The translations under genes and the position numbers were made by a program. From positions 153,531,113 through 153,595,112 of the forward strand of contig NC_081405.1 in the NCBI RefSeq assembly GCF_030272615.1: DNA of 64,000 nucleotides. The letters are read 5' to 3'. This stretch comes from Cryptomeria japonica. Taxonomy: Eukaryota; Streptophyta; Pinopsida; Cupressales; Cupressaceae. A model generated the notes under the pieces. It was not told where the DNA came from, ran no database searches, and saw only the letters and a list, made by a program, of their open reading frames with translations. Shown one piece after another: positions 34,981 to 47,198 of this stretch (its first letter is position 1; every line of letters starts with the position of its first letter).

Positions 34981-35381
34981 AACTCAACTTGGACTTAGCA
35001 AAAAACCTATCAAAAATGCATAAAAATTCAAAATTCTAATTTGCGTACCGCTGGTCCATAGTCGTCTGGCCGCTGGAATCGACAGACTCGTTCAAATCTG
35101 TGCTTTGTAATCGGTACCGACATCCTGACTGCTGCTCACTCCTTCAAAAGGTCACTATTAGAGCTCTGGTTTCACACTAGTCGCGGTCACAAATGATCCT
35201 GTTTTCATCTGTTTCCCCCCATTTAAACCCTTCGCTGTCACCATAACTTCCTCTCGCTCACCGCCGTGGTCTCCGTGAGCTTCCCGAGCCCCCCATTTCT
35301 CCATTTTTCCCCCGATTTCTTCTATTTTTCACCCGTATTGCTCACTTCTCTTCTAAACGCTCTGCCAATTTTCATTCTTTT
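34981..35381 (+). other. B spacer between 3' array and hairpin
   Basis: Mixed sequence with CCGCTGGTCC and several CCGCC/CACCG words, more GC-rich than its surroundings, alignable with C 52441-52843. No gene seen. Confidence 0.5.
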
Positions 35382-35427
35382 TCGAGGGATCGCCCAATTT
35401 TTTGAAATTTTTCAGCCCATCTCTTGA
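35382..35427 (+). other. B hairpin upstream of PPT, followed by G5 tract
   Basis: TCGAGGGAT (35382-35390) can pair with ATCTCTTGA (35419-35427) using two G-U pairs. GGGGGCATACC follows, as in C; A has the equivalent GGGGGCATTAC. Confidence 0.7.
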
Positions 35428-35522
35428 GGGGGCATACCACCCATTCAATTAAATATTTTATGGGACATTTCTTCACACCTATTTTTCTTTCTTTGAAACG
35501 TCGCGATAAACCGCACCGTCTC

Positions 35523-35535
35523 AAAGAGGGGCAAA
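35523..35535 (+). other. B polypurine tract
   Basis: AAAGAGGGGCAAA directly precedes the B 3' LTR. Confidence 0.9.
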
Positions 35536-35798
35536 TGTAGTCACACAAATTTGTCCAGCTTAATTAAATAAATATTCGCTATTTATTTGATTAAAAATCC
35601 ACTAGCCATCAGTTAATTAAATTAATATTTAATTAATTCATCTCCAAACATTCTCCTATTAATTAAACAAATTATTCAATTTATTTTAATTAATTCATTA
35701 AACCAAATTCACAATCAATTAAATGAATAAAATCTATTTATTTAATTAAATCCCCTTATTCCTCTTTTAAATAAATTAAATTAAACATTTATTTAAAT
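35536..35798 (+). repeat. B 3' LTR, first part (263 bp)
   Basis: It begins TGTAGTCACACAAATTTG and is cut at 35798 by element C. It aligns with the first 263 bp of 13474-14859 with about six substitutions. The rest is at 54449-55571. Confidence 0.93.
35794..35798. repeat. Target-site duplication of element C, left copy (taaat)
   Basis: taaat precedes the C 5' LTR and recurs at 54444-54448. Confidence 0.92.
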
Positions 35799-37243
35799 TG
35801 TAGTCACACAAATCTGTCCATTTTAATTAAATGAATATTTGCTATTTATTTGGTTAAAAATACACTAGCCATCAGTTAATTAAATTAATATTTAATTAAT
35901 TCATTTCCAAACATTCTTCTATTAATTAAATAAAATATTCAATTTATTTTAATTAATTCATTAAATCCAATTCCAATCAATTAAATAAATAAAATCAATT
36001 TATTTAATTAAAATCCCCCTTTTCCTCTTTTAAATAAATTAACATTTATTTAAATCATTTTAAAAACCCCCCCACTTGCATTTTCCTACAAATGCAACTT
36101 GCACATATTTATTGAAATAAATGAATTTTTATTTTTAATAAATTCCTATTTTCCCTCACCCACCAATTCCACTTGCAAATCTAATCCTCTTCTAGATTCT
36201 TCTAATCACTTCTAATTAGCCTAAACCATCTTCTAAACTTTGTCACATTCCTAAGCAAATGAGACATCACTTCTCAAACCTCAAAGTCTTTGATAACCAT
36301 TAAAGACTTTCAACCTTCAACCACTTAATTCCTCAAAGTCTTTGATAGCTATTGAAGGCTTCCAACTTTCAACCACTTAATCTCCAAAGTCTCCAATAAC
36401 CATTAATGGTTAACTCAAACCCTCCTACATGGTTAAAACATTTGTTTTGACTCAACCTTCATCCAACCCAAGGGTCTCATCAAGCCTTTAATGCTTTGAC
36501 CATGATTATCTCTTAATCATTTGCACAAAGGTTTATCCTTGGATTAACTCTTAATCCAGTGGGTAATCCTAATTTAGACTTGACCCTTACCTTCTAGATA
36601 GCCATGAAGTCTTCTCAGGTATTCAATGCCTCCAACCCCTTCTCTCAACCCAACCCTATGTTGACACTTGTCACCATTTTATTGGTGCAAATTGTGTACA
36701 TGGATCCCCAACTTTCAAGATTGGCCTTTGATTAAACTTTTCAATCCTGGCCATCCATTGCTCCATTTTTCCTATAAATAGAGCCCATTCCTTCATAATC
36801 CAGATCTTGAAAACTTGTATGCATTTAAGCTATAGGCATTTTTAGAGAGCATTTAGCATAGCATAACAAAAATCTTGTCATTTGGGCTAAAATCAATCAT
36901 CTTAATATCATCTAGTATTTTAGCTTTTTATGTTCCATTTGAAGCACAAATATTAAATCTCAATCCTCCATAAGCATCCATAGTGCAAAAAGCTGCTGAG
37001 AGCTACACTATTTTGGAACTTGGAGAGGAGAGAAACAAGGGAGAAAGGAGCTAATATCATGCTAAGAGGCATTTGGAGATGTCTCATTATCTTTGTCTCT
37101 TTAGTTAGATATATTAGCATGTTTTTAGTGTCTCTCTTGGTATGCCTTTTTAGATTAGTTTTTGATTGACTAACACTAACAGTTTTTGTGTCTTTTGTGT
37201 TATTTTATCATTGACTAACCTTGTGTCATTTAGGAGGGCATCA
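35799..37243 (+). repeat. C 5' LTR
   Basis: 1445 bp from TGTAGTCACACAAATCTG to GAGGGCATCA. The TATA box TATAAATA is at 36773-36780. Confidence 0.94.
36773..36780 (+). promoter_or_regulatory. TATA box of C 5' LTR
   Basis: TATAAATA followed by GAGCCCATTCC. Same position relative to the LTR end as in B. Confidence 0.7.
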
Positions 37244-37245
37244 TT

Positions 37246-37263
37246 TGGTGAACCTGATGTGAA
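37246..37263 (+). other. C primer-binding site, tRNA-Arg type
   Basis: TGGTGAACCTGATGTGAA starts 2 nt after the LTR. It has two C-to-T type differences from the expected TGGTGAACCCGACGTG, so decay of a tRNA-Arg site is likely. Confidence 0.75.
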
Positions 37264-37327
37264 TCGAACACCAAAAACATATCATTTTTTTTAACTAACA
37301 TGTCTGATTGTTGAATTTGTCACACAG

Positions 37328-37575
37328 GTCGCGCTTCGGCGCTATTGAACCCGTTTTAGCACTACCGACACTTTTTCTTTTAGTGCTATTGTTCTTACAA
37401 TAGCGCTATTGTAAAAGTTTCAGCGCTTTTGACTCTATTTTAGCGCTTTGGTTCTAATTCTGGCGCTATTGAAGATATTTTAGCACTTTTGATGCTCTGG
37501 TTTTACCCTTCTTTTAGCACTTCTGTGTAAACTAGCGCTTCTGTTTAAACACAGACTAGCGCTATTGCAACAGAA
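37328..37575 (+). repeat. C 5' array of AGCGCTATTG-type motifs
   Basis: Eleven or twelve copies of AGCGCTATTG, AGCGCTTTTG, AGCACTTTTG and similar, spaced 18-25 bp. One copy, at 37395-37414, is a perfect 20-nt palindrome made of TTACAATAGC and its reverse complement. Confidence 0.87.
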
Positions 37576-39060
37576 TGTTGTAAAAATCGCTTTGTAACCA
37601 CAAAAATGGAAATTCTTAGGCTTGTGGAAGCCCCCCTTGAACATTGATTTTACTAACATGTTTTTGTTTGTGCACGTTAACAACTCACCATAAAAATCAC
37701 AAACTTGTCTTTTGGTGCTTAAAAAATTGACAACCACAAAATTATATTGCTTTCTAGTTAGGGTCATTTGTCCTTTTGGTGCTTAAAATCAACAAACAAA
37801 GTTTCTTTCCTTGCATCAAACTTAAAAATCACAAGGCACACTTCGATTTTGGGCAAGTAAAAAGAACAAACCACTTGTTTTTGATTTTTGCAAACAAATT
37901 TTACTTCAAGCAACAAAACGTGTTTTTCATTAAGTTGACCAGGATTTTTGAATTCTAGATTATAAAACACATTGCTTTTGAAGTTAAAAAGAACACCATG
38001 GTTGTTGGAGCAACATCTCCAAATAGTTAGATGACATTTTGAAATGATGGATTAAAAAGAACAAATGTCTTTCGTGCTTGGCACACTTGTGCAAAAGGTC
38101 AATCGAGTGGACCTACTTCTAACACACACTATCCTCTCCCTTGACTTTCGTGGTCCTAGGTGCAAGAGAAAAGTGTTAGTAACACTCAAATTTTATCTTT
38201 TTAAGAGAGGCCTGCCAAGGGATCGATACTCTTGGGAACGACCTCGAGTGGTAAATCCTTCGAGCCGCTATAGAAATCAGGTGAGAGCGAAAGCTGTAGC
38301 CTTGGGTATAGCTATTCCTACAGTGTAACTGGCTGAAAGGACAAATGGGCCCCACCACCAGTTACAAGGCTCTTAAGTGAGTCACTGCAGAATGAACTTA
38401 TGTCCAAAAACATCAAACATGACTAAACACCTTTAAATAGTAGCCCACCCATTTTATTGATTGAGGATATTTGAGATATAATTTAGTACAAGAGCATAGA
38501 TGGTTTTGCTCCCAAGATACTCGCCATACATATTTCCTTGAGTAGAAACATAGCTTTTTGAAAAGTCACTTGTGGCTTGATAAAAGTGGTGACTCTCCCA
38601 TCATAGGGATCATCTATTTGTTATGCTCGTGCAAGACTTATTATATCACATCCTTACCTGCCACGGCGGGATTCATAAGGTATGTAGTACCAAAGTCGAA
38701 GAAATATCAAGATGTGGGCTAAATTTATCACAACTGGCCATTTGACCTTAGGGATAAAAAGTGTTTGAAGTGTGTTCGTTTTAAAGACCAAGTGCAAATT
38801 GAGCTGACTTCAGGCTTTGGAAATACACCTTAAAACACATCTAAAGGAAGGGTCATATACAAGTCCAAGGATTGGGTTGATCTAGACCCATACTCATTTG
38901 TGCCTTTGGGGGCAACATTCTTGTGTTTGTGTGCTTGCTTTGTTTTCTTGTCAAAGAAAAATCAGAAAATCAATCCCAAAAACAAAGTATTCATCCAACA
39001 TTTCTCAAAAATAACCAAAAATACCAAAAACAAAGTGCAAACAACAAAGAGTCAAATTTT
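37576..39060 (+). other. C leader region, no supported protein
   Basis: Matches B 15191-16747, including repeated TTTTGGTGCTTAAAA words and the block with GAGCCGCTATAGAAATCAGG (about 38262-38281). No coding signal is conserved with B. Confidence 0.6.
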
Positions 39061-39444
39061 ATGACCATTCTTCACATCTTGCGAAAGAAGAAGCGTTGTC
39101 AGAATATCAACTTGAAAAGAAGACCATTAAGTTCAAAGGCTTTGATCAAAAAGAGGAAATTCTTCTATATCAATAGACAAATCTTTGTCTCACATAGAGT
39201 CTTTCTGCATCGCATGTGTCTTTACCTTCAAGGCAAAACAAACGAGTTTGATTCAGAATCATTGAATCACAGAGCTTTTATGCAATATAGAGCTCTGAGT
39301 TATCACAAAAATCAATGAGGAAAGATTAATCCCAACTTCTTCCCAAATGTTTGTATCACCTACAACACAACTCGAGAAATACCACCAACACCCGAAAGGG
39401 AATAGGTAGAGTTTGTCCCATTTGTGACATAAAGTTTTTATTGA
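39061..39444 (+). pseudogene. C leader reading frame, 127 codons with three stops
   Basis: Same length and position as B 16748-17131. It begins MTILHILRKKKR, and stops interrupt it at 39316 (TGA), about 39403 (TAG) and 39430 (TAA). The upstream sequence happens to be open from 38923, but the ATG shared with B is at 39061. Function unknown; see the B copy. Confidence 0.45.
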
Positions 39445-39891
39445 AGTTGAAAACATTTTCATCCATCATCTTACTCATACATCATCACTTCATCATCATC
39501 AATCCATCCCAACTCTCAAAACATTAAGAGGTTCTTGTGCCAAGATTCCTTTTTAGATATTGCTTGAATCAAAAACATCACATCACTTTTAGATTGTTTC
39601 TACATCTAGGATAAGCTCATCCTAAGAGACACATCTACGCAGGTTAAAACTAGTTCATGAGTGAATCCTCTCATTGCTAGGTAGTCAAAATCTGTAACAC
39701 ATCTCAGATTTCTCTACACCTTATCACATCCAAACTTATCAAACAAGCAAGAAATTCAAAGAAGGAATTTTTGGTTACATCTACTTTAGAGTGCTAGAGA
39801 TCTACATACCACACAATCCACTAATCATCAATCTTTCATCAAACAACTCATCATCATCTTCAATCAACTTCAACACAAACTTGCAAACAAA
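39445..39891 (+). other. C spacer between leader frame and gag
   Basis: 447 bp matching the corresponding spacer of B. It contains the same TAGGATAAGCTCATCCTA potential stem near 39605-39626. No gene. Confidence 0.5.
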
Positions 39892-42800
39892 ATGGCTCAA
39901 ACGCGATCCCAATCAAGGCAACGTGAAATAGAAAGAGAAGCAGAAGAAGAGGACAATCTCAATGAATTTCAAGAAGCACTTGGAGGAAATGCAGATGATG
40001 AAAACCCAAGTACTCCCACTCCTGCAACAATCGAAAGGGCTCAACATAACCCTCTCTTTAACAGATTGTTTGATGAAATACTCAGGAGCAATGCAGATGC
40101 TCACTTCTTAAGACTCGCTCAAGAAGGAGCAAAACTTTCCTCTGACTTTGATCTTGCTCAATTAAGACAAGCATCAGACAGACAAAGTCACCATGAAGAG
40201 GAAAGAGGTAGAGATTCCATCAGATATAACATTCCTCGAGGTAACCCACCACCTCCTCCTCCAAATGAAATGGAGATGTTGCGGCAACAAGTCGAGAATC
40301 TCACCCAACAACTTCATAGTGGTGTTAAGACCAATCAATTCTCACTTAATGACATCTGTCCCTGTCCTTTTGATAGGAATCTTTATATGCCACCCTTTCC
40401 ATGCGGGTTCGAAACACCAAAATTTGAAAAATATAGAGGAAAGGGAGATCCCCGTGATCATGTCAGAGAATTTCATTCCGTTTGTCTTGAAGTGGCATAT
40501 GAAGACACCTACCTAATGCACCTTTTTCCCCAGAGCTTGGGAGGAACAACCACATCATGGTTTTCCCGACTACCAGGTGGCATTAGAACATTTGAGGAAC
40601 TCATCGAGAAGTTCCTAGCTCATTACTCTCATAACATTGAATGCAACATCACCATGGCTAATCTGTGCAATACCAAACAAAAACCAGGTGAACTATTCTC
40701 AGTATTCCTGCAACGATGGCGCTAAATGTCTAGCAGACGTTCTCTTCAGTTACCTGAACGAGAACTAGTGGAAATATTCATTTCCAACTTAAACGAAGAA
40801 ATGGAATTTCACCTGGATGTCAAAGACACAGACTCTTTTAACGATATGATCACCAAGGGTTTGAAGTGTGAACGGGCACTCATCAAGAAAGGACTCATCA
40901 AAATATTTAATGAACCAAAAGATGGTCCTCGCCCACGCTTCAATAGTGATAAACCAAACTTCTGGAATAAAAATAAGAATATCGTCAACAATGGGGTTGT
41001 GAATGCCCGAATTGTCCAAAATGCACAACCTGTGGTTCGGTTTGCAAGAAAAAATCCTCCACCTCAGAATAACACAAATGTTCCTTCCAATCAAGGTCGC
41101 ATCACATCTCATGATGAACCTAGACCTTGTCAGCAAAAATAAAAACGCACATACACTCCCTTAGGGGAACCCATTGAAACAGTCTTGCGACAACTCATTT
41201 CTCATAATTTGGTCACTCTACCTAAACTATCAAACTATGAGCCTCAAGTCAAACCGGCATGGTGGAGAGATACTGAACACTGTGAATTCCATCAAGGGAG
41301 AGGACACAAGACAAGTAATTGTCACTGATTGAAAGATCTCATTCAAGATCTTATTGATCGAGGAGAAATTGAAATAGAAGGACATGACCCACAAACAACT
41401 AATCATGATCATTTGATGTTCAAAAATCCACTTCCATCACAAGATCAAAGGGGTCCTTCTACTTCCAGGCGAGGCACTGATACCACTGATTATACACAGG
41501 CTACGTATAACTACACTGTAAATCATCTGTATGATCCCAGTGAACAAATTGCAACTATAACCTTCAGAAATCCCAACTCAAATTGAAATGTTGTTACGTG
41601 TCGTGGCAAGGTCACCATCAAGGCAGCTCCACAAGGCACCACCTCCATCCCAAAGCAGTACAATCTTGTGGAACAATTAGACAAAACGCCTGCGCTTATA
41701 TCCATTTTAGAGCTATTGTGCCTATCACCATCTCATAAAACAATCTTGGATCAAGCACTCCAAGAGGTGTCAGTCCTTGCAAACCTGAATACAGACCAAT
41801 TTCAAGCCATGGTTGGAAATCTAAAGTCATCACCTTGTCTCACTTTTTCCGAAAGTGACAACTCTTCCTTCCAACAACATCATAATGCTTCGCTACACAT
41901 TGAAGGATTTATCAACCAGCATAGGATCAAACGAGTCTTGATCGATAATGGTGCAGGCCTAAATATTAGTACACTATAGTTGGTCACAACATTGGGATAT
42001 GCAATAGAATCAGTGGATCCTCGCAAGAAGATCACAATCAAAGCCTATGACGATGTAGAGCATTCATCCAAAGGAGCTGTGGTACTTCCAATCCGAGTGG
42101 GCCCTGTGGTAAAACACATCATCTGTCAGGTTCTAGACCTTCCTCTGCCATATAACCTATTGTTAGGAAGACCTTGGATACATGCTATGCAAGCCGTTCC
42201 ATCTACTTACCATCAATGTATCAAGTTCCCACATAACGGTACAGAGATCACAATCCTGGGCAATGCAAATCCTTTTGCGTATTGCCATAATATCAACCAT
42301 CAACCAGAGATTACTATCCCTAATAATATAGAATCCATTTCCTCCACATCATATATAAGTCCAACCTCTCTTTCCAGTTCAAACACCACTATACCCAAGC
42401 AAGAAAAGCTTAAGATGAAATTCGCAGAGGAAGGTCCCGGGGAATACAACTTGAGTCAACTCTTTTGTGTGGGACAGATGCCCACTTCTCCTAGAACACA
42501 TGGTAAACCACAACAGTTACTCTAGCAACCACTAATCACGTTAGCATGTGCTTTGACACCTTTCATCCTTGGAAAGAGTCAAGAGGCAGAGACACAAGAT
42601 GAGGACCTAGCGGAATGAATATATAAAGATCCCATCACCATTGATATACCACGAGTTACACTTCCTACGGATTAGTATGGTAAAGGCCTCCTCATTATGC
42701 AAAGAATGGGGTATGATGGTCAGAGTGCTTTAGGATATTGCAAACAAGGACGACATGAACCTCTGTTGCCATAATTCAAGCCCAAAGGTAATACGGGCCT

Positions 42801-45800
42801 AGGCTTTGAGAAAGAAATATTTCCTAAACTCAAATTCAAAGGACAACCCAGCAAACCATTATGTCAGCCTATGACAAAGAGGACACCTTTTATTATCAAA
42901 GCAACATCAAGCACTATCCCCACTACCCCATTGAGGCTCACAACCCTAATGCAACCATCTACAATACCAAACATCCCACCAATCGAACCAGTAATCCCAT
43001 CCGCAGCAGCCATCACATCAATAAAACCATTCGTAGCAACAATTGTATCAGAACCCGCAGCAACATCTATGGCACCAGCAGTTCCAGCAAAAACCACTGA
43101 GTCAATATTACCGATACTCCCCGTATCAGATTTCGTGATCCCCATCAAAATCCCTACAGCACCAATTACTACAAAGATACATAAACCAATCACACTAGCC
43201 GTGTTTAACTCCAAAGACATCCCAGTATGGTATAGCAATCGGATGCTGGAAAGTGATTCAAAGACTGACTCACATGAGTGGGAATTTGATTCGGTACAAC
43301 TTAATACTTCAGATGAGGAAGACACATCACTGCCTCCGCCACGCAAAGACATCCCTGTTTACGGAGAAGCACAGATAAAGACCACTTGGGTACCTGAGCT
43401 GGAAACATCTTCCACAGACCCTACGTCTCATCCTACGCCTGATTCTAACAAGGAGAATACCATCAACAACCTTCACCACACTGTCTTAACCCTCACTGAT
43501 ACATCTAATGCACTTAACCTAATCGATGAAGTAATGCCCATTATCCATCCTGAACTCATTGAATGGAACCAACCAAATCCCCCATGTCTTGACTTCTTCC
43601 AAAATGATGAGGCTATCATTGACTTTTTGGAATTAAGGGATAACCTACCAAGCGGGGATCACAAAGCTGGATTCGCCATTGAACTTAATAGCGCCGCATA
43701 CTTCGGGGCGGATGCCAAACCTTTCAACTGCAAAAATATAACAATAAAACATGGATCTTCCAGTGAAAACCACACTGTGGCACTGTTTGATCTGACAAAA
43801 GTAAAAAGAAAGAGCGTATCCAACGGTGAAAACCTCTCTGAGGCGCCTGAGGATGAAGGGTTTGACATTCTCCCTGCAAGCACACAACAAGAACGATCAA
43901 CGATTCTCATTGAGGAAACCAAAGAATACAATGTGGGGACTCCTGAAAATCCTCATCTCATACATCTGGCATCTCTTCTCACTCCAGAGGAACAACCTAA
44001 GTTTATAGAGTTCTTTCAAAAGTGTTAGATCAACTTTGCATGGTCATATGCAGACATGCTTGGGCTTGATCCTGATTTAGTCATGCATCACCTCGTCGTA
44101 GCAGAAGGAGCCAAACCTGTCAAGCAGAAGCTTGGTAAGATGCATCCCCAGATTGCAGTGCTAGTCAAAACAGAACTCAAGAAACTCCTAGATGTTGGTT
44201 TCATTAGGCCAATTGATTATGCAGAATGGATCTCCAACATCGTGCCAGTCGGCAAACCAAAAGGGGGCATCCGCATTTGTACTGACTTCAGAGATCTGAA
44301 TAAGGCATGTCCTAAGGATGACTTCCCCCTACCAAATATTGACATCATAGTGGATCTGACAGCAGGACATGCCATGCTTTCACTCATGGATGGCTTTTCA
44401 GGATACAATCAAATAAAGATCGCACCAGAAGATCAAAATAAGATAGCCTTCACATGTCCATGGGGCACATATTGCTGGAATGTAATGCCCTTCGGTCTAA
44501 AGAATGTAGGAGCAACCTATCAAAGAGCAATGACTACCATCTTCCATGACATGATGCATACTATGATGGAATATTATGTAGATGACTTACTAGCAAAATC
44601 ACTCAATAGAGAAGGACATCTCCACATCTTAGATCAAATCTTTGATAGACTAGAACAATACCATGTTCGACTCAACCCAAAGAAATGTGTCTTTGTATTG
44701 ACCTCTGGGAAGCTTCTAGGATACATCGTCTCAAGCAAAGGCATTGAGGTTGACCCAACAAAGGTAAAGGCAATCATGGACATGCCACCTCCAAAGAATA
44801 TCAGTCAGCTCAGGACATTACAAGGACGGCTTCAATCCATCCGAAGATTCATTGCACAATTGGCTGATAAGTGTCACCCCTTCACACACCTGCTACACAA
44901 GAACATCCACTTTCAGTGGGATGCCAAATTCTAGCAAGCATTTCAGACGCTTAAAGACTATCTCATGAATCCACCATTGTTGATGCCACCAGATCCAAGT
45001 AGACCGTTGTTACTCTATATCTCAGCAACAAGTATAGCATTGGGTGTACTACTGGCACAACATAATGCAGAAGGAAAAGAGTGTACTGTTTACTACATCT
45101 CTCGCACACTGGTGGGCTATGAACTCAATTACACACCTATTGAGCGAGCTTGCCTAGCAGTAATCCTAGCAGCCACTAAACTGAGGCACTATCTATTAAC
45201 ACACAAGGTGCAACTCATTGCAAAGATCGATCCACTCAAGTATTTACTCAGCAAAGCAACATTGACAGGTCACTTGGCCAAATGGGTGATGATTCTAAGT
45301 GAATTTGACATCGAGTATGTGGATCGTAAAGCTATCAAAGGTCAAGTTATTGCAGATCAGTTGGCCGATGCACCACTCATAGGTGATCATCCTCTCATTT
45401 CCAATTTTCTAGATGAAGAGATATTCATGATCATAACAACACAACCATGGAAACTATATTTTGATGGTTCATACACTAGGCATGGCTCGGGGGCAGGCAT
45501 TCTGTTTATCACACCTCAAGGTAACAGCATACTGAAGTCTTACAGGCTCACATTTCCATGCACCAACAACATAGCGGAGTATGAGGCTTTGATCACGGGA
45601 CTCAAATTAGCCATACAATGGAAATTACAAGAACTGCAAGTATATGGCGACTCGCAACTGGTCATTCGACAAGCAACAAATGAGTATCAGACCAAGGATG
45701 ATAAACTCATGCCATATAAGCAAATGGTGGACACTCTAAAGACATCATTTACTACTATCACTTTTGAGTAGATACCAAGAGATCATAATCGAGTTGCTGA

Positions 45801-47198
45801 CGCTATGGCTACCATCGCATCTCTCCTAGATCTTCCATAGAATTCAACATGCTACGAGTTCTTAGTAGAATAACTTTGGATCCCTGCTTATGATATTCTC
45901 GAATTCAAGATGATATGTCACCTTGTCGGTCTGAATCCCCATGGTACGGTGAGTTCTACACCTATCTCCGCGATCACACCCTTCCTCCCAACCAATCGAA
46001 TAACCAACATAAAACCTTCATTCGCCAAACTGCTCGATATACCATTATTGCTGAAACCCTATACCGACGTAGTCTTGATGGTACTCTCCTTCGATGTCTG
46101 GAACAAGGTGAGATAACAAAGGTTTTGGAAGAGGTACATGAAGGAATTTGCGGGACTCACTCAAGTGGTTCATCACTAGCCAAGAAGATCATGCGAGCTG
46201 GATACTATTGGCCATCTATGGAAAAGGATTCCTACTACTTTGTCAGAAAGTGCAAGAAATGTCAAGTTCACGGTGACCTGATACATGCACTAGCACAGGA
46301 ACTGCAACCAATCACAACACCATGGCCTTTTTGTCAATGGGGCCTTGACCTTGTGGGTAAGATTCATCCATCTTCATCCAACGGCCATAAATTTATCATT
46401 ACCGCCACCGAATATTTCACAAAGTGGATCGAAGCTGTTCCACTTACCCAAGTCACCGGTAAGCAGATCACCTCATTCATCCTCAACTACATCATCTGCC
46501 GGTATGGTGTACCCATGTCCATCATCATAGATAACGGTCTTCCTTTCAAAAATCAGGATGTCCATGAACTCTGTGAGAAATTTCATATCCAACACCGCTT
46601 TTCCACTCCCTATTACCCACAAGGCAATGGTCAGGCTGAAGCATCCAATAAAAACATATTAAGGATCCTAAAGAAGATAGTCAATGATGCCGGCCGTGAT
46701 TGGCATGTTCAATTGAATCCAGCACTATGGGCATATCGAACTAGCATTCGGACTCCTACAGGCGCAACTCCTTATTCATTAGTCTATGGTACTGAAGCTA
46801 TCTTACCTATTGAGGTCGAGATCCCATCACTACGAGTTTCCTTGCACAATCTCATTGATGATGAAGCATACAGAGTCTCACGCCTTCAGGATTTAGAGTT
46901 ACTTGACGAGAAGCGACAAGCTGCATACAATCACCTCAAAGCTTATCAGCAACGCATGAGCAGAAGCTACAATCACTGTGTTTGATCTCGTACATTTGAG
47001 GTAGGTGATCTTGTTCTATGAGAAAATCCTAGCAACCAACCAAACAGAGAACATCAGGGCAAGTTTGAATCAAACTGGCTGGGCCCATATGTTGTCACTG
47101 CTGTATTCGGGTCTGGGGCATATCAGTTGGCTACATCAGAAGGAGAATTGCTTGTAGATCCAATCAACAACATGCACCTCAAACGGTTTTATACTTAA
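39892..47198 (+). pseudogene. C gag-pol polyprotein (about 2435 codons, broken)
   Basis: Gag and pol share one frame from ATG 39892 to TAA 47196, apart from a one-base deletion near 45930. Gag: acidic N-terminus, PPPPPP run, gag fold about 40430-40800, zinc knuckle CEFHQGRGHKTSNC from 41281. Protease: LIDNGAGLNI near 41941. G-patch: RMGYDGQSALGYCKQGR about 42700-42760. A Thr/Ser/Pro-rich spacer reaches about 43900. RT from 44056, YVDD at 44575-44586. RNase H about 44965-45370. Second RNase H about 45446-45830 with YFDGSY, NNIAEYEAL, YGDSQLV and a late ADAMA motif. Integrase about 45945-46990 with CKKC, WGLDLVGKI, IIDNGLPF, PQGNGQAEASNK, then NWLGPY. About fifteen stops; 41140, 41977 and 45769 are shared with B. 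Confidence 0.93.

Noticed and set aside
41140-41142. Programmed readthrough at the shared TAA as a gag/pol boundary
   Set aside because: It lies before the gag zinc knuckle, not at the gag end, and other private stops are equally disruptive. Inherited or recurrent mutation is simpler; kept only as an alternative in the shared-stop finding.
42864-43352. Minus-strand frame of 162 codons in C, with a similar one in B at 20551-20832
   Set aside because: It lies opposite the Thr/Pro/Ser-rich gag-pol spacer, whose codon bias leaves the other strand open. Its Ser/Ala/Gly/Ile-rich product has no domain and simply mirrors the sense protein.
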